DNA of 9,008 nucleotides, taken from contig JAEXAJ010000021.1 in assembly GCA_023458215.1 (NCBI GenBank), forward strand, positions 1-9,008, in the 5' to 3' direction. This stretch comes from Bacteroidota bacterium. GTDB lineage: Bacteria > Bacteroidota > Bacteroidia > Bacteroidales > Bacteroidaceae. Positions 1 to 6,390 of the stretch are shown in pieces. How positions within the stretch are numbered: the stretch's first letter is position 1; each line of letters begins with the position of its first letter. A model generated the notes under the pieces. It searched no databases. It was not told where the DNA came from and saw nothing but the letters and a program-made list of their open reading frames with translations. A program made the translations under genes and the position numbers.

Positions 1-64
1 TCTTTCTTTGTGCTGCTTTTTGTCTTTACGAAGAAAAACAGTATTAACACTAATTTATATCGTT

Positions 65-478
65 ATGAAGATTTCACACATTGAGCATCTGGGCATTGCT
101 GTTACCAGCATTGAAGAAGCCCTTCCGTATTATGAAAACGTTTTAGGCCTGAAATGCTACAGCATTGAAACTGTAGAAGATCAGAAAGTTAAAACAGCCT
201 TCCTTAAAGTAGGTGATGTAAAGATTGAACTACTCGAACCGACTTCACCTGAAAGCGCTATCGCTAAGTTTATCGAGAAAAACAATGGCAACGGTGGTAT
301 GCATCACTTAGCATTTGCTGTGGAAGACGGCGTAGCCAATGCACTTGCAGAAGTTGAAGGAAAAGGTATCCGTCTCATCGATAAAGCTCCCCGCAAAGGT
401 GCTGAAGGATTAAACATCGCTTTCTTGCATCCGAAATCAACTCTCGGTGTATTAACCGAACTTTGCGAAAAACCATAA
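65..478 (+). CDS. mce: Methylmalonyl-CoA epimerase
   Basis: Interconverts the (R) and (S) epimers of methylmalonyl-CoA in the cytoplasm, linking the B12-dependent mutase to the decarboxylase encoded just downstream. The 137-residue protein is a two-module vicinal-oxygen-chelate (glyoxalase-fold) enzyme of usual family length. It opens with MKISHIEHLGIAV, and the family metal ligands can be placed at H8, E55 (the position of Gln in the Propionibacterium enzyme), H81 in the GMHHLAF motif, and E132 in VLTEL. The HPKS motif near residues 122-125 is also typical. I chose the ATG at 65 because it begins the conserved first beta strand; the in-frame codons back to a TTG at 8 look like non-family sequence. 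It is the first gene of the presumed mce-mmdADCB operon, with 152 bp of repeats before the next gene. Only 64 bp of upstream sequence is visible, and I found no convincing promoter there. Confidence 0.95.
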   Translation: MKISHIEHLGIAVTSIEEALPYYENVLGLKCYSIETVEDQKVKTAFLKVGDVKIELLEPTSPESAIAKFIEKNNGNGGMHHLAFAVEDGVANALAEVEGKGIRLIDKAPRKGAEGLNIAFLHPKSTLGVLTELCEKP

Positions 479-573
479 GATTTATGATTTCTGATTTATA
501 ATTTATGATTGTGCAATGACGTATAAAGTCAGCAAATCATAAATTATAAATTATAAATCAGAAATCATAAATC
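479..573. repeat. Long AT-rich inverted repeat (hairpin) between mce and mmdA
   Basis: Starts on the base after the mce stop codon. Bases 479-506 are perfectly complementary to 546-573 (28 bp). The stem continues inward: GATT (507-510) pairs with AATC (535-538), TGC (512-514) with GCA (532-534), and TGAC (517-520) with GTCA (528-531), closing on the loop GTATAAA. Small bulges (G511, AA 515-516) and one extra 7-bp repeat unit on the right arm (539-545) interrupt it. There is no T-run directly after the hairpin, so it is not a standard terminator. It could act as an RNA processing or stability element inside the operon transcript, or be a remnant of a palindromic repeat family. Function is inference; the structure is read directly. 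Confidence 0.85.
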
Positions 574-622
574 AGAAATCATAAATCAGAAATCATAAAT
601 CAAAAGTTATAAATCATAAATT
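539..622. repeat. Twelve tandem 7-bp units (AT-rich) upstream of mmdA
   Basis: Twelve consecutive heptamers related to ATAAATC fill this stretch exactly. From 553 they alternate ATAAATC and AGAAATC, giving three perfect 14-bp copies (553-566, 567-580, 581-594) and then two degenerate ones (595-608, 609-622). The same heptamers, reverse-complemented, make up 479-506, so the tandem array and the inverted repeat are built from one unit. The array ends 8 bp before the mmdA start codon, so mmdA translation initiation sits against it. As I recall, AT-rich intergenic repeats of this look are common in Bacteroides genomes; that was not checked here. Copy number could vary by slippage. Confidence 0.85.
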
Positions 623-630
623 CAAAGAAG

Positions 631-2184
631 ATGAGCAATCAACTTGAAAAAATTAAAGAGCTTATTGACCGCCGTACAGCTGCACGCCTTGGTGGTGGTG
701 AAAAGGCAATTGCCAAACAACACGAGAAGGGTAAATATACAGCTCGCGAACGCATAGCTATGCTGCTCGATGAAGGTAGTTTCGAAGAAATGGACATGTT
801 CGTTGAGCACAGATGTACCAACTTCGGTATGGATAAGAGCCACTATCCCGGCGACGGTGTAGTGACCGGCTGTGGTACTATCGACGGTCGTTTGGTTTAT
901 ATCTTCGCACAAGACTTTACCGTTACTGCGGGTTCTCTGTCCGAAACGATGTCTCTGAAAATCTGTAAGATTATGGATCAGGCAATGAAGATGGGCGCAC
1001 CTTGTATCGGTATCAACGACTCGGGTGGCGCACGTATCCAGGAAGGTATCAACGCCTTGGCCGGTTATGCTGAAATCTTCCAACGCAATATCCTTGCTTC
1101 CGGTGTGATTCCTCAAATCTCCGGTATCTTTGGTCCTTGTGCGGGTGGTGCAGTTTACTCTCCTGCTTTGACTGACTTTACGCTGATGATGGAAGGTACT
1201 TCTTATATGTTCCTTACCGGTCCGAAAGTTGTTAAGACTGTTACAGGTGAAGACGTTACTCAAGAAAACCTGGGTGGTGCAAGCGTACACTCTACCAAAT
1301 CGGGTGTTACGCACTTTACTGCTAAAACAGAAGAAGAAGGTTTGGCATTGATTCGCAATTTGTTGAGCTACATTCCTCAGAACAATCTGGAAGAAGCTCC
1401 TCTAGTTGATTGTGCAGATCCTATCGATCGTTTGGAAGATTCTCTGAACGAAATTATTCCTGATAACCCGAACAAGCCGTACGATATGTACGAAATCATT
1501 GCCGCTATCGTAGATAATGGTGAATTCCTTGAAATCCAAAAGGATTATGCGAAGAATATTATCATCGGTTTCGCTCGTTTCAATGGTCAGTCAGTAGGTA
1601 TCGTTGCCAACCAGCCGAAGTATCTGGCAGGTGTACTCGATAGCAACGCATCTCGTAAAGGCGCACGCTTCGTACGTTTCTGCGACGCTTTCAATATTCC
1701 TATCGTATCACTGGTTGACGTTCCGGGATTCCTTCCGGGTACAGGTCAGGAATACAATGCTGTAATCCTCCACGGTGCTAAGTTGTTGTATGCTTATGGT
1801 GAAGCTACCGTACCCAAAGTAACCGTTACTTTGCGCAAGTCATACGGTGGTTCACACATCGTAATGAGCTGTAAGCAATTGCGCGGCGACATGAACTATG
1901 CATGGCCTACTGCTGAAATTGCTGTAATGGGTGGTGCAGGTGCTGTAGAAGTATTGTATGCCAAAGAAGCTAAAACTCAAGAAAATCCGGCAGCATTCCT
2001 TGCTGATAAAGAAGCTGAATACACGAAGCTGTTCGCTAATCCTTATAACGCAGCTAAATACGGTTATATCGATGATGTTATTGAACCGCGCAACACTCGC
2101 TTCCGTGTGATTCGTGCTTTGCAACAGTTGCAAACCAAGAAATTGACTAACCCGGCTAAGAAGCATGGTAATATTCCTTTGTAA
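631..2184 (+). CDS. mmdA: Methylmalonyl-CoA decarboxylase alpha subunit (carboxyltransferase; propionyl-CoA carboxylase beta family)
   Basis: Cytoplasmic carboxyltransferase that moves the carboxyl group between methylmalonyl-CoA/propionyl-CoA and the biotin on MmdC. The 517-residue protein has the full two-domain crotonase-fold layout of the PccB/MmdA family: N-terminal half with [10 protein letters not shown] (130-139) and the oxyanion-hole motif [12 protein letters not shown] (168-179), and C-terminal half with [13 protein letters not shown] (362-374) and [11 protein letters not shown] (402-412). It ends KHGNIPL, as is usual. Sequence alone cannot separate propionyl-CoA carboxylase beta from methylmalonyl-CoA decarboxylase alpha. 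The neighbours (OadG-type anchor, biotin carrier, Na+-pump subunit, no biotin carboxylase) favour the decarboxylase, and the order A-D-C-B is the one known from Propionigenium modestum. The purine-rich AAAGAAG directly before the ATG is the only RBS-like sequence. Frequent GGT and CGT codons suggest high expression. Databases may name it propionyl-CoA or acyl-CoA carboxylase beta. Confidence 0.93.
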   Translation: MSNQLEKIKELIDRRTAARLGGGEKAIAKQHEKGKYTARERIAMLLDEGSFEEMDMFVEHRCTNFGMDKSHYPGDGVVTGCGTIDGRLVYIFAQDFTVTAGSLSETMSLKICKIMDQAMKMGAPCIGINDSGGARIQEGINALAGYAEIFQRNILASGVIPQISGIFGPCAGGAVYSPALTDFTLMMEGTSYMFLTGPKVVKTVTGEDVTQENLGGASVHSTKSGVTHFTAKTEEEGLALIRNLLSYIPQNNLEEAPLVDCADPIDRLEDSLNEIIPDNPNKPYDMYEIIAAIVDNGEFLEIQKDYAKNIIIGFARFNGQSVGIVANQPKYLAGVLDSNASRKGARFVRFCDAFNIPIVSLVDVPGFLPGTGQEYNAVILHGAKLLYAYGEATVPKVTVTLRKSYGGSHIVMSCKQLRGDMNYAWPTAEIAVMGGAGAVEVLYAKEAKTQENPAAFLADKEAEYTKLFANPYNAAKYGYIDDVIEPRNTRFRVIRALQQLQTKKLTNPAKKHGNIPL

Positions 2185-2215
2185 TCAAGCTTTTTACATT
2201 AAAACAAGAACGATT

Positions 2216-3142
2216 ATGAACAAAACAACGATCGGAATATTCTTTGCCTTGCTGCTGATGCTGGGTTTGAGCTCTTGCCAAGAGCAGAGATCAAACAACA
2301 AGTTAGTTCTGAACGAAGTGCTTGTCAATAATGAAAGCAACTTTCAGGATGACTATGGAATGCACAGTGCATGGATTGAAATATTCAACAGAACGTATGG
2401 TAGTGCTGATTTGGCTGCTCATTTACTGAAATTCAGCAGTCAACCGGGTGATACCATTACTTATTTCATCCCGAAAGGTGATATCATGACGGTAGTAAAA
2501 CCCCGCCAACACTCCTTATTCTGGGCTGACAACAACCCAAGGCGCGGTACTTTCCACTTAAATTTCCAACTGGATACGCTCAACGCCAACTGGATCGGTT
2601 TATATGATTCAGGCAGAAAGCTACTCGACCAAGTTACTATCCCTGCCGGTACTTTGAAGGCAAACCAATCGTATGCCCGTGTCAGCGACGCTGCCGACAA
2701 ATGGGAAGTAAAAGGTGCAAGTTCCGATAAATACGTAACACCGAGTACCAACAACCAGACTATCGACAAGAATGTCAAGATGGAAAAGTTTGCAGAACAG
2801 GACAGCGTAGGTATCGGTATGGCCATTTCTGCGATGAGTGTAGTATTCGTAGGCTTGATCCTTCTTTACATTTCCTTCAAGATCATCGGAAGAATCTCTG
2901 TCAACCTCAGCAAGCGCAATGCAATGAAGGTTAAGGGCATCACTGATAAGAAAGAAGCCAAAGAAAAGAAATTAGGTGAAGTTCCGGGCGAAGTTTACGC
3001 TGCTATCGGTATGGCTTTGCACGAAATGCAGAGCGATGTACACGATATGGAAGAAACCATTCTTACCATTACGCGCGTGAAACGTACCTACTCACCGTGG
3101 AGCTCGAAGATTTACACTTTACGCGAAACTCCCAGAAAATAG
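2216..3142 (+). CDS. Lamin-tail-like/OadG fusion protein, probable delta (membrane anchor) subunit of the decarboxylase
   Basis: Probable small-subunit anchor that joins the carboxyltransferase to the membrane pump, here enlarged to 308 residues (OadG/MmdD proteins are usually near 100). Visible parts in order: a lipoprotein-type signal, residues 1-21, with lipobox LSSC and C21; a likely periplasmic domain, about 28-165, whose LVLNEVLVNN start and WIEIFNRT motif resemble the lamin-tail (LTD) beta-sandwich; a linker; one transmembrane helix, about 199-225; and a basic, probably cytoplasmic tail. Around 258-300 the tail carries EVYAAIGMALHEM and ITRVKRTYSPW, like the C-terminal part of OadG proteins. 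I chose the ATG at 2216 because it begins the signal peptide; an in-frame ATG at 2165 lies inside mmdA. The gap to mmdA is 31 bp. Three D(S/T)(T/I/L/V/A/M)-type motifs (D79, D120, D196) all lie on the predicted periplasmic side. The OadG assignment is firm by context; the LTD assignment is by motif only. Confidence 0.85.
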   Translation: MNKTTIGIFFALLLMLGLSSCQEQRSNNKLVLNEVLVNNESNFQDDYGMHSAWIEIFNRTYGSADLAAHLLKFSSQPGDTITYFIPKGDIMTVVKPRQHSLFWADNNPRRGTFHLNFQLDTLNANWIGLYDSGRKLLDQVTIPAGTLKANQSYARVSDAADKWEVKGASSDKYVTPSTNNQTIDKNVKMEKFAEQDSVGIGMAISAMSVVFVGLILLYISFKIIGRISVNLSKRNAMKVKGITDKKEAKEKKLGEVPGEVYAAIGMALHEMQSDVHDMEETILTITRVKRTYSPWSSKIYTLRETPRK

Positions 3143-3166
3143 TCACCTTTAATAACAGATAAAACG

Positions 3167-3607
3167 ATGAAAGAATATAAATATAAAATCAATGGTAACT
3201 TATATAAAGTAACTATTGGAGATATTGAAGACAACATCGCTCACGTAGAAGTGAACGGTACTCCTTATAATGTGGAAATGGAGAAGGCTCCTAAAACTGC
3301 TATGAAACCGGTAGTACGCCCGGTTACTAACCCCACTTCTCCTGCACAGGCTCCTGTAACACCTATCACCAAACCGGCTGCTCCTTCTACAGGCAAATCG
3401 GGCGTTAAATCTCCGCTGCCCGGCGTGATCCTTGAAGTGAAAGTAAACGTAGGCGACACCGTGAAAAAAGGACAAACCATCATCATCCTCGAAGCCATGA
3501 AGATGGAAAACAATATCAATGCCGACAAAGACGGTAAAGTTACCGCTATTAGTGTAAGTAAAGGAGATTCCGTTCTCGAAGGTACTGACCTTGTAATTAT
3601 TGAATAA
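3167..3607 (+). CDS. mmdC: Biotin carboxyl carrier subunit of methylmalonyl-CoA decarboxylase
   Basis: Carries covalently bound biotin and shuttles carboxyl groups from the MmdA active site to the membrane pump MmdB. The 146 residues divide into an N-terminal segment (1-40), a flexible Pro/Ala/Thr-rich linker (about 41-78), and a C-terminal biotinyl/lipoyl domain (about 79-146). The biotinylation motif is EAMKME, with the acceptor at K112, 34 residues from the C-terminus as usual for this fold. SPLPGVILEVKVNVGD (82-97) is the typical first half of the domain. It lies 24 bp after the anchor gene and its stop codon is one base before the mmdB start, so the two are probably translationally coupled. 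It would also fit as the carrier for an acyl-CoA or oxaloacetate decarboxylase; the operon decides for methylmalonyl-CoA. Confidence 0.93.
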   Translation: MKEYKYKINGNLYKVTIGDIEDNIAHVEVNGTPYNVEMEKAPKTAMKPVVRPVTNPTSPAQAPVTPITKPAAPSTGKSGVKSPLPGVILEVKVNVGDTVKKGQTIIILEAMKMENNINADKDGKVTAISVSKGDSVLEGTDLVIIE

Positions 3608-3608
3608 T

Positions 3609-4769
3609 ATGGGAGAATTTATTAATTTCTTAGGAAATAACTTAGCAGACTTCTGGACATACACCGGTTTCGCCAATGCTACGGTGGGACACGTCGTTAT
3701 GATCCTGGTAGGCTTGTTTTTCATATACTTGGCGGTTGCCAAGGAATTTGAACCGATGCTGCTGATCCCTATTGGTTTCGGTATCCTCATCGGCAACATT
3801 CCTTTCAACATGGAAGCCGGATTAAAGGTCGGTATCTATGAAGAAGGTTCTGTACTTAACATCTTGTATCAAGGAGTAACGTCCGGATGGTATCCGCCGC
3901 TCATCTTCTTGGGTATCGGTGCCATGACAGATTTCTCGGCGCTGATTTCTAACCCAAAGTTGATGTTGATCGGTGCGGCTGCACAGTTCGGTATCTTCGG
4001 TGCATACATGATTGCACTTGAAATAGGATTCGATCCTATGCAAGCCGGTGCAATCGGTATTATCGGTGGTGCCGACGGTCCTACGGCTATCTTCCTTTCT
4101 TCCAAACTGGCTCCAAACCTGATGGGTGCGATTGCGGTATCAGCCTATTCTTATATGGCACTGGTGCCGGTGATACAGCCGCCTATCATGCGTCTGCTCA
4201 CCACGAAGCACGAACGCCTGATTCGTATGAAACCGCCGCGCGCTGTTTCGCACACGGAAAAGGTGATATTCCCTATCGTTGGTCTGTTGCTCACTACCTT
4301 CCTCGTTCCGTCCGGTCTGCCCTTGCTGGGTTTGCTGTTCTTCGGTAACTTACTGAAGGAAAGTGGTGTAACACGTCGTTTGGCAAATACAGCCAGTGGT
4401 CCGTTGATCGATACCATTACCATCCTGTTAGGATTAACAGTGGGTGCTTCCACTCAGGCTTCCGAGTTCCTGACACTGGATTCTATCAAGATCTTCGGCT
4501 TGGGTGCATTGTCATTCGTTATCGCTACGGCATCGGGTGTACTCTTCGTGAAGTTATTCAATCTGGTTTTGGCTAAAGACAACAAGATTAATCCGTTGAT
4601 CGGTAATGCAGGTGTATCTGCTGTACCTGACTCTGCACGTATTTCGCAGGTTGTTGGTTTGGAATATGATCCGACTAACTATTTGTTGATGCATGCCATG
4701 GGTCCGAATGTAGCAGGTGTAATCGGTTCGGCAGTAGCTGCCGGTATCTTACTGGGATTCTTGATGTAA
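3609..4769 (+). CDS. mmdB: Sodium-pumping decarboxylase beta subunit (MmdB/OadB family)
   Basis: Integral membrane subunit that decarboxylates carboxybiotin and couples it to Na+ export, so that propionate formation helps energise the membrane. The 386-residue protein is very hydrophobic with many membrane segments, matching the family's usual length. Residues shown to be essential in Klebsiella OadB have counterparts here: D156 in GGADGPTAIF (OadB D203), Y182 in SAYSYMALVP (Y229), and N328, G332, S337 and R344 in NPLIGNAGVSAVPDSARIS (N373, G377, S382, R389), with identical spacing among the last four. I use the ATG at 3609, one base after the mmdC stop; an in-frame TTG at 3600 would add only three residues. 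It is the last gene before a strong terminator. The ion could be confirmed only by experiment, but the Na+ site residues are all present. Confidence 0.94.
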   Translation: MGEFINFLGNNLADFWTYTGFANATVGHVVMILVGLFFIYLAVAKEFEPMLLIPIGFGILIGNIPFNMEAGLKVGIYEEGSVLNILYQGVTSGWYPPLIFLGIGAMTDFSALISNPKLMLIGAAAQFGIFGAYMIALEIGFDPMQAGAIGIIGGADGPTAIFLSSKLAPNLMGAIAVSAYSYMALVPVIQPPIMRLLTTKHERLIRMKPPRAVSHTEKVIFPIVGLLLTTFLVPSGLPLLGLLFFGNLLKESGVTRRLANTASGPLIDTITILLGLTVGASTQASEFLTLDSIKIFGLGALSFVIATASGVLFVKLFNLVLAKDNKINPLIGNAGVSAVPDSARISQVVGLEYDPTNYLLMHAMGPNVAGVIGSAVAAGILLGFLM

Positions 4770-4797
4770 ACATTCTGAATAAAACAGATACAGACTT

Positions 4798-4838
4798 GAA
4801 GCGCGCTTCCTTACGGGAAGGGCGCTTCTCTTTTATTT
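4798..4838 (+). terminator. Intrinsic terminator of the mce-mmd operon
   Basis: GAAGCGC (4798-4804) pairs with GCGCTTC (4822-4828), and CTTCC (4806-4810) with GGAAG (4816-4820), separated by a single G-G mismatch. The loop is TTACG and the stem is followed by TCTTTTATTT. It lies 28 bp after the mmdB stop codon. Confidence 0.92.
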
Positions 4839-4867
4839 GTTAATCTATTTAAAATCAATTACGACTA

Positions 4868-4898
4868 TTTCGTAAATACATTCTTTTTAGTAACTTGC
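4868..4898 (+). promoter_or_regulatory. Candidate Bacteroides-type promoter for the TPR gene
   Basis: TTTC (4868-4871) and TAACTTGC (4891-4898) are separated by 19 bp and resemble the Bacteroides primary-sigma consensus TTTG-N19/20-TAnnTTTG. Both boxes are imperfect. The position, between the preceding terminator and the start codon at 4932, is right for a promoter. Confidence 0.4.
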
Positions 4899-4931
4899 AC
4901 ACTTAATTATGATACATTAAAGCTAAATAGT

Positions 4932-6275
4932 ATGAGAAAACTCTTTATCTGCTTATGTCTCTGTGCCTGTTGCTCCTTTATAACAGCACAAAACACAAAT
5001 GCCATTCAGGAAGCAATGGCCAATTATGATTACGAAACAGCCCTGTCACTTATCAACAAGGAAAAGCCGACAATCTCCCTACTCTACCAAAAAGGGAAAG
5101 CACTGAAAGGATTGGGTAATAATTTAGAAGCATTAGAAGTATTCCAGAACATCACTTTACAAGATTCATTAAACCCTCGTGCCTACATCGAAGCAGCCGA
5201 ATGCAGCAAAGTGTCAGCCAAGAACAAGCAAGCCTTGGGTTATTATCAAAAAGCGATCGACTTGAATCCGCAAAACAAATATGTCCGCATTCAGTACATC
5301 AATCTACTATTGAATGAACGTAAGTTTCAGGAAGCATTGGGTGAAAGCAGCTTGCTTGCCGAAAAGGACAGTTCTGCCATAGCATTACACCTGATGGGAC
5401 AAAGCTTCGAAGGAATGGAAGACTACCAGTCTGCACTAGGATGCTATCACCAAATACAAGATTTATATCCAACGGATTATTTGGCAGCGGCTAAATTGGG
5501 CAGTATCTATATCGCAGGAAAAGATTATAACTATGCTATTGAAGCTACGGAAGAATACCGTAAAAGAGATACAACAAACATCGTGGTCAACCAGCAAAAT
5601 GCACTGGCATACTGCCTGAACCAAACTTATCCTACAGCCATACAAAGATACGAATACTTACTGAGCCAAGGAGATAGTACTTTCCATACATGCTATTATC
5701 AGGGAATAAGCTATTATGCAATAGGGAGATATTATGAAGCCCACGATTTATTGGAAGTAGCACGCAAGTACGCTCCCCGTGATGTAAATCTTCTCTATTA
5801 CTTAGGTCGCTCATGCTCTAAAACATCATGGAAGGAAGAAGGTATAAAATATCTGGAAGATGCTATTACCTATGCGTTGCCTCCGGATAGTGCTGTATCA
5901 CGACTTTATGTGGGATTAGCCGATTGCTATAAAGCCGCGGAAATGTACAATGAACAAATAAAAACACTTCAGACGCGGTATGAGAAGTTTGATACTGCCA
6001 ATCATAAATTACTCTACGACATGGCATACATCTACAATTACCGCCTGATGGACACGATAAATGCTGAACGGTACTTGCAAGCCTTCTTAAAAACGCGCCC
6101 CAAAGACTCTAAAAACAAATCACAATCCATGACTGAAGAAGGCAATATCCTGTTGGATGACAACAATTATTATAATGCTGCCGAAGCATGGCTGAAAGAT
6201 CTGCAAGATCGCCGGAAGAAAGAGGACTTTTTTAAGGGAAAAGTAGATACTGCCAGCCTTGCTCCGGTCAGATAA
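4932..6275 (+). CDS. Exported tetratricopeptide-repeat protein of unknown function
   Basis: The 447-residue protein starts with a signal peptide (about 1-19, MRKLFICLCL... ending FITA before QNTN). The rest is almost wholly helical TPR-type repeats, for example around 65-78, 98-113 (KNKQALGYYQKAIDLNP), 132-145, 164-180, 197-212, 234-246, 266-281 and 303-316. Such solenoids bind protein partners; no catalytic domain is visible, and I do not recognise a specific family. The likely location is the periplasm, or the outer membrane if one of the clustered cysteines (C11, C13, C14) is lipidated, but no clean lipobox is seen. Seven D(S/T)(A/I/L/V/M/T) motifs, the O-glycosylation sequence reported for Bacteroides fragilis, occur at D78, D213, D248, D319, D354, D374 and D439. 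The gene has a terminator on each side, so it is probably monocistronic. The ATG at 4932 is set by the signal peptide. Confidence 0.9.
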   Translation: MRKLFICLCLCACCSFITAQNTNAIQEAMANYDYETALSLINKEKPTISLLYQKGKALKGLGNNLEALEVFQNITLQDSLNPRAYIEAAECSKVSAKNKQALGYYQKAIDLNPQNKYVRIQYINLLLNERKFQEALGESSLLAEKDSSAIALHLMGQSFEGMEDYQSALGCYHQIQDLYPTDYLAAAKLGSIYIAGKDYNYAIEATEEYRKRDTTNIVVNQQNALAYCLNQTYPTAIQRYEYLLSQGDSTFHTCYYQGISYYAIGRYYEAHDLLEVARKYAPRDVNLLYYLGRSCSKTSWKEEGIKYLEDAITYALPPDSAVSRLYVGLADCYKAAEMYNEQIKTLQTRYEKFDTANHKLLYDMAYIYNYRLMDTINAERYLQAFLKTRPKDSKNKSQSMTEEGNILLDDNNYYNAAEAWLKDLQDRRKKEDFFKGKVDTASLAPVR

Positions 6276-6316
6276 ACTTCTATAGAAAACGTTTGCATAA
6301 TATAATAATGTATAGT

Positions 6317-6353
6317 TAGCGGAAAAACAGAGTGTTTTTCCGCTATTTGTTTT
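6317..6353 (+). terminator. Intrinsic terminator after the TPR gene
   Basis: A perfect 13-bp stem, TAGCGGAAAAACA (6317-6329) with TGTTTTTCCGCTA (6333-6345), closes on the 3-base loop GAG and is followed by TTTGTTTT. It lies 41 bp after the TPR stop codon and only 37 bp before the amylase start, so the amylase gene must have its own start site in between or depend on read-through. Confidence 0.93.
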
Positions 6354-6390
6354 AAATTAGCCGAGAATAAATAATCGAAAAGTTACTATC

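Noticed and set aside
8..64. N-terminal extension of mce starting from TTG at 8
   Set aside because: The extra 19 residues have no counterpart in the epimerase family; the ATG at 65 starts exactly at the conserved first strand.
479..622. CRISPR array
   Set aside because: The units are 7 or 14 bp and contiguous, without unique spacers; they form a tandem and inverted repeat instead.
622..1314. A 230-codon open frame on the minus strand, opposite mmdA
   Set aside because: It lies wholly over strongly conserved mmdA coding sequence, its protein is low-complexity (Thr/Cys/His-rich) with no recognisable domain, and it has no plausible start context.
2165..2215. Upstream ATG for the lamin-tail/OadG gene
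   Set aside because: It would overlap the mmdA end and place 17 unrelated residues before a clear lipoprotein signal peptide that begins at the ATG at 2216.
3600..3608. TTG start for mmdB overlapping mmdC
   Set aside because: It adds only three residues, and the ATG at 3609, one base after the mmdC stop, is a normal coupled start.
4932..4991. Lipoprotein signal in the TPR protein
   Set aside because: Cysteines 11, 13 and 14 are clustered in the hydrophobic stretch but none has a standard lipobox (L-[AST]-[GA]-C), and the sequence continues as an ordinary signal peptide to FITA.
6346..6390. Promoter for the amylase gene using TTTG at 6346-6349
   Set aside because: The -7 region at the right distance (TAAATAAT at 6368-6375) matches the Bacteroides consensus poorly, and the TTTG is part of the terminator tail; too weak to call.
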